Positions 34,299 through 43,219 of a stretch of 64,000 bases of DNA are shown here, one piece after another. The notes below the pieces were generated by a model that saw only the letters and a list, made by a program, of their open reading frames with translations, did no database searches and was not told where the DNA came from. This DNA comes from Nocardioides mangrovi (lineage in GTDB: Bacteria; Actinomycetota; Actinomycetes; Propionibacteriales; Nocardioidaceae), in the NCBI RefSeq assembly GCF_020073815.1, contig NZ_JAIQZJ010000008.1, forward strand, positions 1-64,000. Reading direction: 5' to 3'. A program made the translations under genes and the position numbers. Numbering within the stretch: the stretch's first letter is position 1; each line of letters begins with the position of its first letter.

Positions 34299-35936
34299 GT
34301 GAGCGCCACCCTCGTCGCCAAGGACCTCGCGGGCGGACACGGCCACCGCACGCTGTTCGAGGGTCTCGGCCTCACCGTCGCGCCGGGCGACGTGGTCGGT
34401 GTGGTCGGCGCCAACGGGGCCGGGAAGTCCACCCTCCTGCGGATCCTGGCCGGCGACCTCGAGCCGCACGCCGGCACCGTCAGCACGGCCCCGGCCGACG
34501 CCTTCGTCGGCTGGCTCCCGCAGGAGCACGAGCGGGTCCCGGGCGAGACCGTGGCGGCGTACGTTGGCCGCCGCACCGGCTGCACCGCCGCGACCGCGGC
34601 GATGGAGGCCGCGGCCGAGGCGCTCGGCTCCGACGACAAGGGCGCGGACGACGCCTACGCCGTCGCGTTCGACCGGTGGATGGCCAGCGGTGCCGCCGAT
34701 CTCGACGAGCGCCTCCCACCGGTGCTGGCCGATCTCGGTCTCGACGTCGGCCCCGACGCGCTGATGACCGGCCTGTCCGGCGGGCAGGCCGCCCGCGCCG
34801 CACTGGCCGCGCTGCTGCTGAGCCGCTTCGACGTCGTCCTCCTCGACGAGCCCACCAACGACCTGGACCTCGCCGGGCTCGACCGCCTCGAGACCTTCGT
34901 CCGCGGCCTGCGCAGCGGCGTCGTGCTGGTCTCCCACGACCGCGAGTTCCTCGCCCGCTGCGTCACCCGGATCGTCGAGCTCGACATCGCGCAGCACCAG
35001 GTCACGGTCTACGACGGCGGCTACGACGCGTTCCTCGAGGAGCGCGCGATCGCGCGACGGCACGCCCGCGAGGCCTCCGAGGAGTACGCCGACCGGAAGG
35101 CCGACCTGGTCGCCCGGGCCCGCACCCAGCGCGAGTGGAGCTCCCAGGGCGTGCGGAACGCGATGCGCAAGAGCCCCGACAACGACAAGATCCGGCGCCG
35201 CGCGCAGAGCGAGTCGTCGGAGAAGCAGGCCCAGAAGGTGCGCCAGATGGAGTCGCGGATCGCGCGCCTCGAGGAGGTGGAGGAGCCGCGCAAGGAGTGG
35301 GTCCTGCAGTTCAGCATCGGCGCCGCTCCCCGGTCGAGCGCCGTGGTGGCGACCCTCAACGAGGTGACGCTGAGCCGCGGCACCTTCACCTTCGGCCCGA
35401 CGAGCCTCCAGGTCGACGCCCGCGACCGGATCGGGATCACCGGCCCCAACGGGGCCGGCAAGACCACCCTCGTCGACCTGCTCCTGGGCCGGGTCAGCCC
35501 GGACACCGGGACGAGCAGCCTCGGCGCCTCGGTGGCCATCGGCGAGATCGACCAGGGCCGCACCGGCCTCGCGGAGGACCTCCCGCTCGGTGCCGCGATG
35601 GAGTCCGCACTGCCGGAGACCTCGCCCGCCGACGTGCGCACCCTGCTGGCGAAGTTCGGCCTGAAGGCCGACCAGGTCGCCAGCCTGGTGAGCCGCCTCT
35701 CGCCGGGCGAGCGGACCCGGGCCGCGCTCGCGCTGCTCCAGGGCCGTGGGGTCAACCTGCTCGTCCTCGACGAGCCCACCAACCACCTCGACCTGCCCGC
35801 GATCGAGCAGCTCGAGCAGGCCCTGGCGTCCTACGACGGCGCGCTGCTGCTCATCTCCCACGACCGGCGGCTGCTCGACAACGTCAGTCTCGACCGTCGC
35901 TGGCGGGTCGAGGCCGGGACGGTCACCGAGGAGTAG
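34299..35936 (+). CDS. ABC-F family ATPase
   Basis: A 545-residue soluble protein of two ABC domains without membrane part. Domain 1: GANGAGKST, LSGGQ, LLDEPTNDLDL, SHDREFL; domain 2: GPNGAGKTT, LSPGER signature, VLDEPTNHLDL, SHDRRLL. The inter-domain linker is highly charged. ABC-F proteins act on the ribosome, in translation rescue or antibiotic protection; this resembles the regulatory actinobacterial type but the subclass is not settled. GTG at 34299, chosen over upstream frame extension. Confidence 0.9.
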   Translation: MSATLVAKDLAGGHGHRTLFEGLGLTVAPGDVVGVVGANGAGKSTLLRILAGDLEPHAGTVSTAPADAFVGWLPQEHERVPGETVAAYVGRRTGCTAATAAMEAAAEALGSDDKGADDAYAVAFDRWMASGAADLDERLPPVLADLGLDVGPDALMTGLSGGQAARAALAALLLSRFDVVLLDEPTNDLDLAGLDRLETFVRGLRSGVVLVSHDREFLARCVTRIVELDIAQHQVTVYDGGYDAFLEERAIARRHAREASEEYADRKADLVARARTQREWSSQGVRNAMRKSPDNDKIRRRAQSESSEKQAQKVRQMESRIARLEEVEEPRKEWVLQFSIGAAPRSSAVVATLNEVTLSRGTFTFGPTSLQVDARDRIGITGPNGAGKTTLVDLLLGRVSPDTGTSSLGASVAIGEIDQGRTGLAEDLPLGAAMESALPETSPADVRTLLAKFGLKADQVASLVSRLSPGERTRAALALLQGRGVNLLVLDEPTNHLDLPAIEQLEQALASYDGALLLISHDRRLLDNVSLDRRWRVEAGTVTEE

Positions 35937-35940
35937 GACG

Positions 35941-36747
35941 ATGGTCGCCGTGAGACCCCAGGTCGTCGCGCACCGCGGCGCCAGCCACGACAATGCCGAG
36001 CACACCCTCGGGGCCTACGTCGCCGCCCTCGACGTCGGGGCCGACGGCGTCGAGTGCGACGTCCGGCTCACCGCCGACGGGCACCTCGTCTGCGTGCACG
36101 ACCGCGACCTGCGCCGTACGGCGAGCAGCCGCCGCCTGGTCTCCACCTCCGAGCTGGCCGACCTCGACGCGCTTGACTTCGCCGTGTGGAAGAACCCCTG
36201 GTCCGACCTCGACGACGAGGCACCCGCCCGCGACGAGCGGCTCGACCGGGTGCTCACCCTCAAGACGCTCTTCGAGACGATCGCCGACTACGACCGGCGC
36301 GTCGAGATCGCCGTGGAGACCAAGCACCCGACCCGGTACGGCGGCCTCGTCGAGCGCCGCCTGGTCGAGATGCTGCGCCACTTCGGCTGGGACCGGATCG
36401 GCTCGCCCGTGCGGGTGATGAGCTTCTCGTGGACCGCGCTCCAGCGGGTCGAGGGGATGGCGCCCGCCGTCCCGCTCGTGCAGCTGGTCGACAAGGCCCA
36501 CCACTGGCCGATGCTGCGCCGCATGGTCGGCAATGACTGGCTGATCGGGCCGGGCATCGGCGAGCTGACCGACCACCCCAAGCTCGGCCGGCGGATCAGG
36601 AGGGCCGGCCACGACCTGCACGTGTGGACCGTCAACACCCCCACGGAGCTCGACCTGTGCGTCGAGCTCGGCGTGAAGGCGGTCATCACCGACCGGCCCG
36701 CGTACATCCTCGACCTGCTCGACCAGCGCGACGGGGCCGCCGGGTAG
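35941..36747 (+). CDS. Glycerophosphodiester phosphodiesterase
   Basis: A 268-residue TIM-barrel enzyme hydrolysing glycerophosphodiesters to glycerol-3-phosphate and an alcohol. It shows VVAHRGASHDNAEHTLGA (catalytic His), VECDVRLTADGHLVCVHDRDLRRT (metal-binding Glu-Asp and second His) and the VWTVNTPTELDLCVELGVKAVITDRP end. No signal peptide, so cytosolic. ATG 35941 lies 4 nt after the ABC-F stop, with GAGTAGG overlapping that stop as Shine-Dalgarno; an operon is likely. Confidence 0.92.
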   Translation: MVAVRPQVVAHRGASHDNAEHTLGAYVAALDVGADGVECDVRLTADGHLVCVHDRDLRRTASSRRLVSTSELADLDALDFAVWKNPWSDLDDEAPARDERLDRVLTLKTLFETIADYDRRVEIAVETKHPTRYGGLVERRLVEMLRHFGWDRIGSPVRVMSFSWTALQRVEGMAPAVPLVQLVDKAHHWPMLRRMVGNDWLIGPGIGELTDHPKLGRRIRRAGHDLHVWTVNTPTELDLCVELGVKAVITDRPAYILDLLDQRDGAAG

Positions 36748-36757
36748 TTTCAGCCGC

Positions 36758-37705
36758 ATGGCGAAGAAGTCCCGCACCAAGAGCCGCTCCCAGTCGGCCC
36801 AGCAGACCGCACCCGGCGAGGTCGGCCCCCGGCAGCCGTGCCCCTGCGGCTCGGGCAAGCGCTACAAGGCCTGCCACGGCGCGGCCGGTGGAGCGGCGTC
36901 GGTCTTCGTCGCCCGGCCCTTCGAGGGCATGCCGTCGGAGTGCGACGTCATCGCTATGCGCGAGCTGGTCCCGGCCGCGACCGCGCCGCTGACCCTCAAG
37001 GACCACCCCGACAAGACCGTCGTCCTGTGCTCGCTGCTGCCGATGGCGGCGCCCGCGATGGTCCGCGACAGCGGCGAGATCTGGCTCGGCCTCCAGGTCC
37101 AGCACAACTACGGCGACCCGGCCCGCGACCTCGGCGCGATCCTCACCGCCGCCCTCGACGCCGAGCCCGGCATCGTCGGCATCACCGAGGCGCCCGGCGA
37201 GGGCCCGCGACTGCAGGACCTGATCTCCGACGAGTCGCTCCAGGTGACCGTCCACGAGGGCTTCGACTACTGGATCGCCGACGTCGCCGAGGACGACCGC
37301 GCCGCGCTGGCTGCCTCGCTCGACCAGGCCAACGACCACGCCACACCGACTGCCCGGCTCACCAGCGTGCCGGCGGCGTACTGGACCGACGTCGGCTCCA
37401 AGGAGCACCTGCGCTGGGTGATGCCCGAGCCCGAGGACCAGCTGCTCGATGCGCTCGCCCGGCTGCACGCGGCCGGCAGGGACGTGCTCGTCGACGGCTC
37501 CCGCTTCGTCGGGATGTTCCGCGCCCACGGGCTGCTCGCCCCGGTCTGGGACCTCCCGGTCGGGACCGGCCCCGAGGCCCTGGAGGACCCGGCCGAGGCG
37601 TTCGCGGCCGCCCTGGCCGAGGCGCTCGCCGACGAGTCGCCGCTCACGACCGAGGAGCGGGCCGCCCGATCGGGCCTCGCCAACCGTCAGGTCACGCTGC
37701 GCTGA
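36758..37705 (+). CDS. DUF5926 family protein with SEC-C zinc motif
   Basis: A 315-residue actinobacterial protein: a basic start (MAKKSRTKSRSQS), then the SEC-C motif QPCPCGSGKRYKACH (near residues 26-40), which binds zinc with CxCx8C(H), and a conserved DUF5926 body. The SEC-C motif is shared with SecA tails and mediates protein or ribosome contacts; the role of DUF5926 is unknown. TAGTTT 7 nt before the ATG gives it its own leaderless promoter inside the tail of the phosphodiesterase gene. Confidence 0.85.
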   Translation: MAKKSRTKSRSQSAQQTAPGEVGPRQPCPCGSGKRYKACHGAAGGAASVFVARPFEGMPSECDVIAMRELVPAATAPLTLKDHPDKTVVLCSLLPMAAPAMVRDSGEIWLGLQVQHNYGDPARDLGAILTAALDAEPGIVGITEAPGEGPRLQDLISDESLQVTVHEGFDYWIADVAEDDRAALAASLDQANDHATPTARLTSVPAAYWTDVGSKEHLRWVMPEPEDQLLDALARLHAAGRDVLVDGSRFVGMFRAHGLLAPVWDLPVGTGPEALEDPAEAFAAALAEALADESPLTTEERAARSGLANRQVTLR

Positions 37706-37717
37706 CCCGGATCTTGA

Positions 37718-37782
37718 GATGAATCACGGACAAGAATCGGCGTGGGGCTTGGTTGATCCCCACCCGGCGACGTAGATTCATC
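37718..37782. repeat. Compound inverted repeat after DUF5926
   Basis: GATGAATC (37718-37725) and GATTCATC (37775-37782) enclose a second dyad GTGGGG-N10-CCCCAC (37742-37763). It is immediately followed by the terminator hairpin at 37785. Possibly a structured RNA 3' end or a remnant of a small palindromic element. Confidence 0.55.
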
Positions 37783-37784
37783 GC

Positions 37785-37830
37785 GCCCGGCCGTTGTCGT
37801 ATCCCCCGTCGACAATGGCCGGGCTTCTTC
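37785..37830 (+). terminator. Probable intrinsic terminator of the DUF5926 transcript
   Basis: A 15-bp stem (37785-37799 with 37810-37824, one G-U pair) with a 10-nt loop, followed by TTCTTC. The T-tract is short, as is usual in high-GC actinobacteria. It ends 54 nt before the start chosen for the lipoprotein at 37884. Confidence 0.65.
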
Positions 37831-37883
37831 ATGCCCGGGCAACATGCCGGCAACCTCGCCGCGACCGGCGGCATCCCACCGGC

Positions 37884-38711
37884 GTGAACCGTGCCGCGTA
37901 CGCCGCCCTCGCCGCGGCGCTCCTCCTGCTCTCCGGCTGCCGCCGCGAGGCCGCGAGCACGTCACAGCCCGCGCCTGCACCCGAGCCGCCGACCACGATC
38001 GCCTGGTGGGGCCAGGGCACGCTGCACGTCGGCGGCGACAGCATCGAGACCCGCAAGCCGGACACGATCCGGTACGTCGCCGGCACCACCCTCGTCCGAC
38101 ACCACGAGCGCTGGGCGATCGTGGTGGACGGCCGCCTCGACCGGCTGCCGCTGGGCATCTACAACGTGGTGATCTCGCCCGACGGCAGGTTCGTCGCCTG
38201 GGTGGTCGAGCACACCGTCCGCCAAGTCGCGGAGCTCCACTTCGTCGACGCCGCGCGCGTGGTCCGCCGCGACACCGAGACCGGCGACGTCGACCGCAGT
38301 GCCAGCTGGCGCGCCCATGTGGAGTGCTGCGACGCGGTCGGCTCACCCAGCCTCGCGCGGGTGTCGAACGCGGGTCTCGTCACCGGCTACGCCAACTTCC
38401 GGGGCCGCGCATGGACCTGGCGCCCTCACCGTGAACGCACCCCTCTCCGCGGTGTCACCGGCCGGCAGCTCTCGACACATGTGCGATCGGTCGACGGGCG
38501 CCACGTCGCCATCGGCCGGCTCCCGCTCGAGGGAGACGACTGGCGCGTGCTGGGCTGGGAGTCACCCACGACGGTCGTGCTCGTGCGCGCGACCATGTCC
38601 GGCGACGCGCAGGTCCACGAGATCGCTCGCTGCGAGAAGCGCAGCCACTCGTGCACGCCGGTCCCGGGCGAGCCTCACGGGCACACGGTCCTGCCCGACC
38701 GCTACTCCTAG
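37884..38711 (+). CDS. Predicted lipoprotein with beta-propeller-like body
   Basis: A 275-residue protein with signal segment [16 protein letters not shown], the lipobox LSGC placing the lipidated Cys near residue 19. The rest is beta-rich with repeated W-x-G-type strands ([38 protein letters not shown]) suggestive of a WD40/TolB-like propeller. No known function. The GTG at 37884 is preferred to the in-frame start at 37794, which would lie within the terminator stem and spoil the signal peptide. It converges with arcA, sharing 4 bp. Confidence 0.7.
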   Translation: MNRAAYAALAAALLLLSGCRREAASTSQPAPAPEPPTTIAWWGQGTLHVGGDSIETRKPDTIRYVAGTTLVRHHERWAIVVDGRLDRLPLGIYNVVISPDGRFVAWVVEHTVRQVAELHFVDAARVVRRDTETGDVDRSASWRAHVECCDAVGSPSLARVSNAGLVTGYANFRGRAWTWRPHRERTPLRGVTGRQLSTHVRSVDGRHVAIGRLPLEGDDWRVLGWESPTTVVLVRATMSGDAQVHEIARCEKRSHSCTPVPGEPHGHTVLPDRYS

Positions 38712-39907
38712 GCCGGGAGCGGCTCCCGCGCGACCGGGCAGGACATGCACCGCGGGCCGCCGCGGCCGGACCCCAGCTCGGACCCGGAGATCCGGACCAC
38801 CTCGATGCCGGCGTCCTCCAGGCGGTCGTTGGTCTCGACGTTGCGCTCGTAGGCGACCGCGACGCGCGGCGCGATCGCGAGGGTGTTGTTGCCGTCGTCC
38901 CACTGCTCGCGCTCGGCGGTGACCGGGTCGAGACCGGTGTCGATCTGGTCGAGGGTGTCGATGCCCATCGCCTTCGCCGCGGCGACCAGGAAGGGCTCCG
39001 CGCCGGCGACGTCGAGCGCGCCGTCCTCGTTCGCGGTCACGGCGTACGCCGTCAGCGAGTCGGCGACGTTGGGGTACATCACGATCTTGTCGACGTCGAC
39101 CATCGTGCACACCGTGTCGAGGTGCATGGTCGCCCGCTCCTGGGTGATCGGGACGGCGAGCACGGTGTGGGCCAGGCCCGCGTGGAACGCCTGCCGGGCG
39201 AAGCGCTCCACGCCCGCCGGGGTGGTGCGCTCGCCGACGCCGACCGCGATCACGCCGGGCGCGAGCAGGAGCACGTCGCCGCCCTCGACGTGCTCGTGGT
39301 GCCAGCCGTGCACGGTCTGGGTGCCGCGGAAGCGCGGGTGGCGGGTGTAGATCAGCTCGGTCAGCTGGGTCTCACGGGCGCGGGCCGGCATCGCCAGCGA
39401 CGTGATCGCGACCCGGTCGCGCACCCACACCGAGGAGTCGCGGGTGAAGAGCAGGTTGGGCAGCGGGTCGATGAGGAAGTCGTCGTGCGCGAGCAGCGAG
39501 GTCACCAGGCCGAAGCCGCCGCGGACCTCGTCGTTGCGGATGCCCGCGGTCAGGTAGTCGGTCAGCTCTGCCGGGCTCGCCTCGCGCAGGAACGTCGAGA
39601 GGTACTCGCGCAGGGTGTCGCCGAGGTGCAGCCCGGAGAGCGCGGTCGTGATCGCGTGGTCGCGCGCGCCGCCGTCCTCGAGCGTCTCGGCGATGAGGTC
39701 GGTCAGGTAGAGCACCTCGACGCCCCGGTTGCGCAGCGCCTCCGCGAAGCCGTCGTGCTCCTCCTGCGCCCGCGCGACCCACGGGATGCCGTCGAAGAGC
39801 AGCCGGTCGTTGTTGCGCGGAGTGAGCCGCTTGAGCTCGTTGCCGGGTCGGTGGAGGAGGACGGTCCGGAGACGGCCGACCTCGGAGTCGGCGCCGTGGC
39901 TGGTCAT
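38708..39907 (-). CDS. arcA: Arginine deiminase
   Basis: A 399-residue guanidino-group hydrolase converting arginine to citrulline and ammonia. It has the LHRPGNEL start, FTRDSSVWV (substrate-binding Asp/Arg), [10 protein letters not shown] (Glu-Gly-Gly-Asp) and the C-terminal catalytic Cys387 in the loop [10 protein letters not shown]. Full length and no missing key residue. No arcB or arcC neighbours, so it is not part of the classical ADI operon here. TAGTCT (39919-39914) lies 6 nt upstream of the ATG and overlaps the stop of the upstream gene. Confidence 0.95.
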   Translation of the reverse strand: MTSHGADSEVGRLRTVLLHRPGNELKRLTPRNNDRLLFDGIPWVARAQEEHDGFAEALRNRGVEVLYLTDLIAETLEDGGARDHAITTALSGLHLGDTLREYLSTFLREASPAELTDYLTAGIRNDEVRGGFGLVTSLLAHDDFLIDPLPNLLFTRDSSVWVRDRVAITSLAMPARARETQLTELIYTRHPRFRGTQTVHGWHHEHVEGGDVLLLAPGVIAVGVGERTTPAGVERFARQAFHAGLAHTVLAVPITQERATMHLDTVCTMVDVDKIVMYPNVADSLTAYAVTANEDGALDVAGAEPFLVAAAKAMGIDTLDQIDTGLDPVTAEREQWDDGNNTLAIAPRVAVAYERNVETNDRLEDAGIEVVRISGSELGSGRGGPRCMSCPVAREPLPA

Positions 39908-39916
39908 GCGCCCAGA

Positions 39917-40501
39917 CTAGGAGAAGAGCTCGTACGCCGTGAGCGCGGCCAGCACCAGGCAGACGCCCGCGCCGACGTAGTGGAGCACGTGCAGCTTGAC
40001 GAAGCGCTGCAGCTGCCGCCCCGCCACCACCGCGAGGCCGCTGACCACGACCAGCGCGGTGAGCGCGCCGAGGAAGACGGCGACGGGCTGCTCGTACTTC
40101 GCGACCAGTGAGATCGTCAGCAGCTGCGAGAGGTCGCCCCACTCCGCGGCGAAGAGGACCAGGAAGCTCGCGAGCACGGCCTTGAGCCCGTGCACGTCCC
40201 GGGTCTCGATCTCGTCGTCCTGCGCCTCCTGGTGGCTGCGACCCTCCCGGATCAGGATCACCGCGCCGGCCAGGAACATCACCCCGGCGGCCGCCCGCAC
40301 GAGGTCCTCGGGCAGGAACGACACGGCGTGCCCGAGCAGCACCGCGACGAGCGTCTGGACGAGGAAGGCCAGGCTGACGCCGATCCACACCAGGATCGGG
40401 CGGTAGCGGGTGGCCAGCACCAGCGTCGCGAGGAACGTCTTGTCGGGCAGCTCGACGACGAAGATCGCGAGGAAGGTCAGGCCGACGACGACGGGATCCA
40501 C
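39917..40501 (-). CDS. TMEM165/GDT1 (UPF0016) family cation transporter
   Basis: A 194-residue membrane protein with about six helices and the two family signatures ExxDKTF (ELPDKTFLATLVLATR, residues near 18) and ExGDLSQ (AEWGDLSQLLT, near 121), which form the ion path. Homologues exchange Mn2+ or Ca2+ for protons (MneA-type manganese export). GTG at 40501 directly abuts the larC stop with no spacer, so it is probably co-transcribed with larBC, possibly linking metal homeostasis to the nickel enzyme. Confidence 0.88.
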   Translation of the reverse strand: MDPVVVGLTFLAIFVVELPDKTFLATLVLATRYRPILVWIGVSLAFLVQTLVAVLLGHAVSFLPEDLVRAAAGVMFLAGAVILIREGRSHQEAQDDEIETRDVHGLKAVLASFLVLFAAEWGDLSQLLTISLVAKYEQPVAVFLGALTALVVVSGLAVVAGRQLQRFVKLHVLHYVGAGVCLVLAALTAYELFS

Positions 40502-41644
40502 TCAGAGGAACTTTCTGGCGAGAGCGGTGGCCTCGGCGAGCACGTCGGCCACGGGACGGGTGAGGTCGGCGGCGGCGCGGGCGACGTCGTCGTACTCCGG
40601 CTGGGCGTTGACCACGACGCCGTCGTGCCGTGCGAGCTTGACGGCCACCTGGCGGCCGTCGACCTCCACCGCCACCATCTCACGCTCCAGCGCGTGCTTG
40701 GTCAGCGGCTGCTCGCGCAGCCCGATCGTCGAGGTCTGCCGGAAGATCGCGGCCCGCACACCGGGCGCACGGGCCTCGTCGACCAGGGCGTGCAGGGTGT
40801 GGGCGGGTCGGCCCTTCTTCATCAGGATCGGCGTCAGCCAGGCGTCCGAGGCGCCGGCCTCGAGCAGCGCCGCGATCACGGCGGGCCACACCCGCGGGTC
40901 GAGGTCGTCGACGTTGCACTCGAGCAGCAGCGGCCGGCCACCGGTCGCAGCGGTCTCGCCGACGAAGAGCCGCAGCACGTTCGCCTGGCCCTCCGGGTCG
41001 CGCCCGCCGGCGCCGACGCCGATCGCCGCGACGGTCATCGGCGGCTGGGGGCCGTAGGTCGTCGCCAGCGTCGTCAGCAGCGCCGCGCCGGTCGGGGTGC
41101 AGCGCTCCATCGCCACCGGTCCGGCGTACGTCGGCACCCCGCGGAGCAGCTCGGCGACGGCCGGCGGCGGCACCGGCAGCGTGCCGTGCGCGGCCTCGAT
41201 GGTCCCGGACCCGACGGCGATCGGCGAGACGGTGACCGACGTGGCGCCGAGGTGCTCGAAGCCCGCGCACACGCCGACGACGTCGGCGATCGCGTCCAGG
41301 GCGCCGACCTCGTGGAAGTGGACGTCCTCGGGCGAGGTGCCGTGCACCGCCGCCTCCGCGACGGCCAGCCGCTCGAAGGCGGAGGCGGCCGCGGCGTGCC
41401 CGTAGAGCATCGTCCGGACGTCGCGCCAGGTGCGGTGGTGGTGGGACTCGGCGACGTCGACGTGCACCCGCGTCGCGGCCAGCCCGTTGCGGCGCACGTC
41501 CTCGACGCGCAGCGCGATCGGCTCCGGCGCGACGGAGTCGACCGCCTCCTGGAGGACGGCGAGGGGGACGCCGGCGCCGACCAGCGCGCCGAGCAGCATG
41601 TCGCCGCTGGCCCCGGCCGAGGCGTCGATCCAGACGCTCGTCAT
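40502..41644 (-). CDS. larC: Nickel pincer cofactor biosynthesis protein LarC
   Basis: A 380-residue protein that inserts nickel into the pyridinium-3,5-bisthiocarboxylate mononucleotide to finish the nickel-pincer cofactor of lactate racemase-type enzymes. The DASAGASGDMLLGALV start and the HHHRTW His cluster near 70 are typical; LLLECNVDDLDPRVW lies near 240. It is read as one uninterrupted frame, without the programmed frameshift of Lactobacillus. Overlaps larB by 4 bp. larE and a lactate racemase gene are not in the window. Confidence 0.92.
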   Translation of the reverse strand: MTSVWIDASAGASGDMLLGALVGAGVPLAVLQEAVDSVAPEPIALRVEDVRRNGLAATRVHVDVAESHHHRTWRDVRTMLYGHAAAASAFERLAVAEAAVHGTSPEDVHFHEVGALDAIADVVGVCAGFEHLGATSVTVSPIAVGSGTIEAAHGTLPVPPPAVAELLRGVPTYAGPVAMERCTPTGAALLTTLATTYGPQPPMTVAAIGVGAGGRDPEGQANVLRLFVGETAATGGRPLLLECNVDDLDPRVWPAVIAALLEAGASDAWLTPILMKKGRPAHTLHALVDEARAPGVRAAIFRQTSTIGLREQPLTKHALEREMVAVEVDGRQVAVKLARHDGVVVNAQPEYDDVARAAADLTRPVADVLAEATALARKFL

Positions 41645-42339
41645 CGAGGCGCCGACTGCCGGGCGACCCGGGCGGCGTGCACGCCGGCGCCGTACCCGTT
41701 GTCGATGTTGACGACCGCGACGCCCGGCGCGCAGGAGTTGAGCATGGCCAGGAGGGCGGCGACGCCGCCGAGCGAGGCGCCGTAGCCGACGCTCGTGGGG
41801 ACCGCGACCATCGGCACGCCGACCAGCCCGCCGACCACGGACGGGAGCGCGCCCTCCATGCCGGCCACGACGACCAGGCAGTCGGCGGCCTCGAGCCGGT
41901 CGCGGACGCCGAGCAGCCGGTGCAGGCCGGCCACGCCGACGTCGTCGATGCGCTCGACGCCGGCGCCGTGGACGGCGATGGTGAGCGCGGCCTCGGCGGC
42001 GACGGGCGCGTCGGAGGTGCCGGCGGCGACGACGGCGACCGTGCCGCGCGGGGTCGGCAGCGGGCCGAGCGTGGCGGCGCGCGCGACGAGGTCGAGGTCG
42101 GCCTCCGGGAGCGCCTCGGCGAGGACGTCGATGGTCTCGGGGGAGAGGCGGGTGGCGAGCACCGCCCGCTCGGGGTGCTTCTCGTGCAGCGCCCGGAGGA
42201 TCGCCACGACCTGGTCGGGGGTCTTGCCGGCGCCGTACACGACCTCGGGGTCGCCCGTGCGTGCCGCGCGGTCGACGTCGACGCGCGCGAAGCCGAGGTC
42301 GGCGATGCGGGGGTCCCCGGGGGCGGTGTTGTGCTCCAC
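41641..42339 (-). CDS. larB: Nickel pincer cofactor biosynthesis protein LarB
   Basis: A 232-residue carboxylase/hydrolase of the PurE-like family that carboxylates nicotinic acid adenine dinucleotide at C5 in the first step of the pincer cofactor. Conserved are FARVDVDRAARTGDPEVVYGAGKT, VVAAGTSDAPVAAEA, VVVAGMEGALPSVVGGLV and the PTSVGYGASLGGVAALLAMLNSCAPGV end. The GTG at 42339 is chosen because TAGGTT (42352-42347) is 7 nt upstream; the in-frame extension to 42438 runs into the VOC promoter. Confidence 0.92.
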   Translation of the reverse strand: MEHNTAPGDPRIADLGFARVDVDRAARTGDPEVVYGAGKTPDQVVAILRALHEKHPERAVLATRLSPETIDVLAEALPEADLDLVARAATLGPLPTPRGTVAVVAAGTSDAPVAAEAALTIAVHGAGVERIDDVGVAGLHRLLGVRDRLEAADCLVVVAGMEGALPSVVGGLVGVPMVAVPTSVGYGASLGGVAALLAMLNSCAPGVAVVNIDNGYGAGVHAARVARQSAPR

Positions 42340-42436
42340 GGCCCCGAACCTACCGTTCACCTTCTCGACCGTTGCGGGTGTCGGTGGCCGGGTGTTCTCT
42401 TGCAGGTGGGGTCGCACACGACAGAGGAGCACGGAC

Positions 42437-43210
42437 ATGCCGAAGATCGATGCCTACGCACAGGGCACCCCCAGCTACGTCGAGCTGACCACCCCCGACC
42501 AGGCCGCCGCCAAGGAGTTCTACGGCGGGCTGTTCGGCTGGGAGCTCGAGGACGTCCCGATGGGAGACGCCGGCTACTACGTCGCGGTCGGCAAGGAGGG
42601 CGACTCGGTCGCCGGGATCAGCGGGCAGATGCCCGGGATGGAGGGTCATCCCGCCTTCTGGGGCGTCTACCTCACCGTCGACGACGTCGATGCCGCGGCC
42701 GCCAAGGTCGCCGGGGCCGGCGGCACGGTGGAGGCCGGGCCGTTCGACGTGATGGACCTCGGCCGGATGGCCGCGATCCAGGACCCGTCGGGCGCCCGGG
42801 TCAACCTCTGGCAGGCCGGCGCCACGATCGGGACGACGCGTGCCAACGAGCCCGGCACCCCGATCTGGAACGAGCTGATCAGCCCCGACCTCCCCGCGGC
42901 CACCGCGTTCTACACCGAGGTGCTCGGCGTCGGCTGGGAGGCGCAGGAGATGGAGGGCGGCATGGACTACACCTGCCTCGTCGTCGACGGCCGGCAGGTC
43001 GGCGGGGCGATGCCGCCGATGATGGACGGCGTCCCGCCGCACTGGAACGTCTACTTCAACGTCGAGTCCGTCGACGACACCGTCGCGCGCGCCGTGCAGC
43101 TCGGCGGCACCGTGGTCGCCCCCGCCTTCGACGTGCCCGGGGTCGGCCGGATGGCCATCCTGGCCGATCCGCAGGGCGCGATGTTCAACCTGATGCAGAA
43201 CCCCGGCTGA
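42437..43210 (+). CDS. Two-domain VOC family protein
   Basis: A 257-residue protein made of two tandem glyoxalase-fold domains (about 8-125 and 137-255), each starting with a PSYVELTTPDQAAAKEFY- or PIWNELISPDLPAATAFY-type strand-helix and ending in DPSGARVNLWQ or DPQGAMFNLMQ. Such proteins are common in actinobacteria and resemble hydroxylase-type extradiol VOC proteins, but no substrate is known. GAGGAG Shine-Dalgarno 6 nt before the ATG. Divergent from larB. Confidence 0.88.
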   Translation: MPKIDAYAQGTPSYVELTTPDQAAAKEFYGGLFGWELEDVPMGDAGYYVAVGKEGDSVAGISGQMPGMEGHPAFWGVYLTVDDVDAAAAKVAGAGGTVEAGPFDVMDLGRMAAIQDPSGARVNLWQAGATIGTTRANEPGTPIWNELISPDLPAATAFYTEVLGVGWEAQEMEGGMDYTCLVVDGRQVGGAMPPMMDGVPPHWNVYFNVESVDDTVARAVQLGGTVVAPAFDVPGVGRMAILADPQGAMFNLMQNPG

Positions 43211-43219
43211 GGCCGCCGC

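Noticed and set aside
37794..37883. In-frame N-terminal extension of the lipoprotein at 37884
   Set aside because: It would begin inside the terminator stem and place a basic stretch before the signal peptide; the lipobox spacing fits the GTG at 37884.
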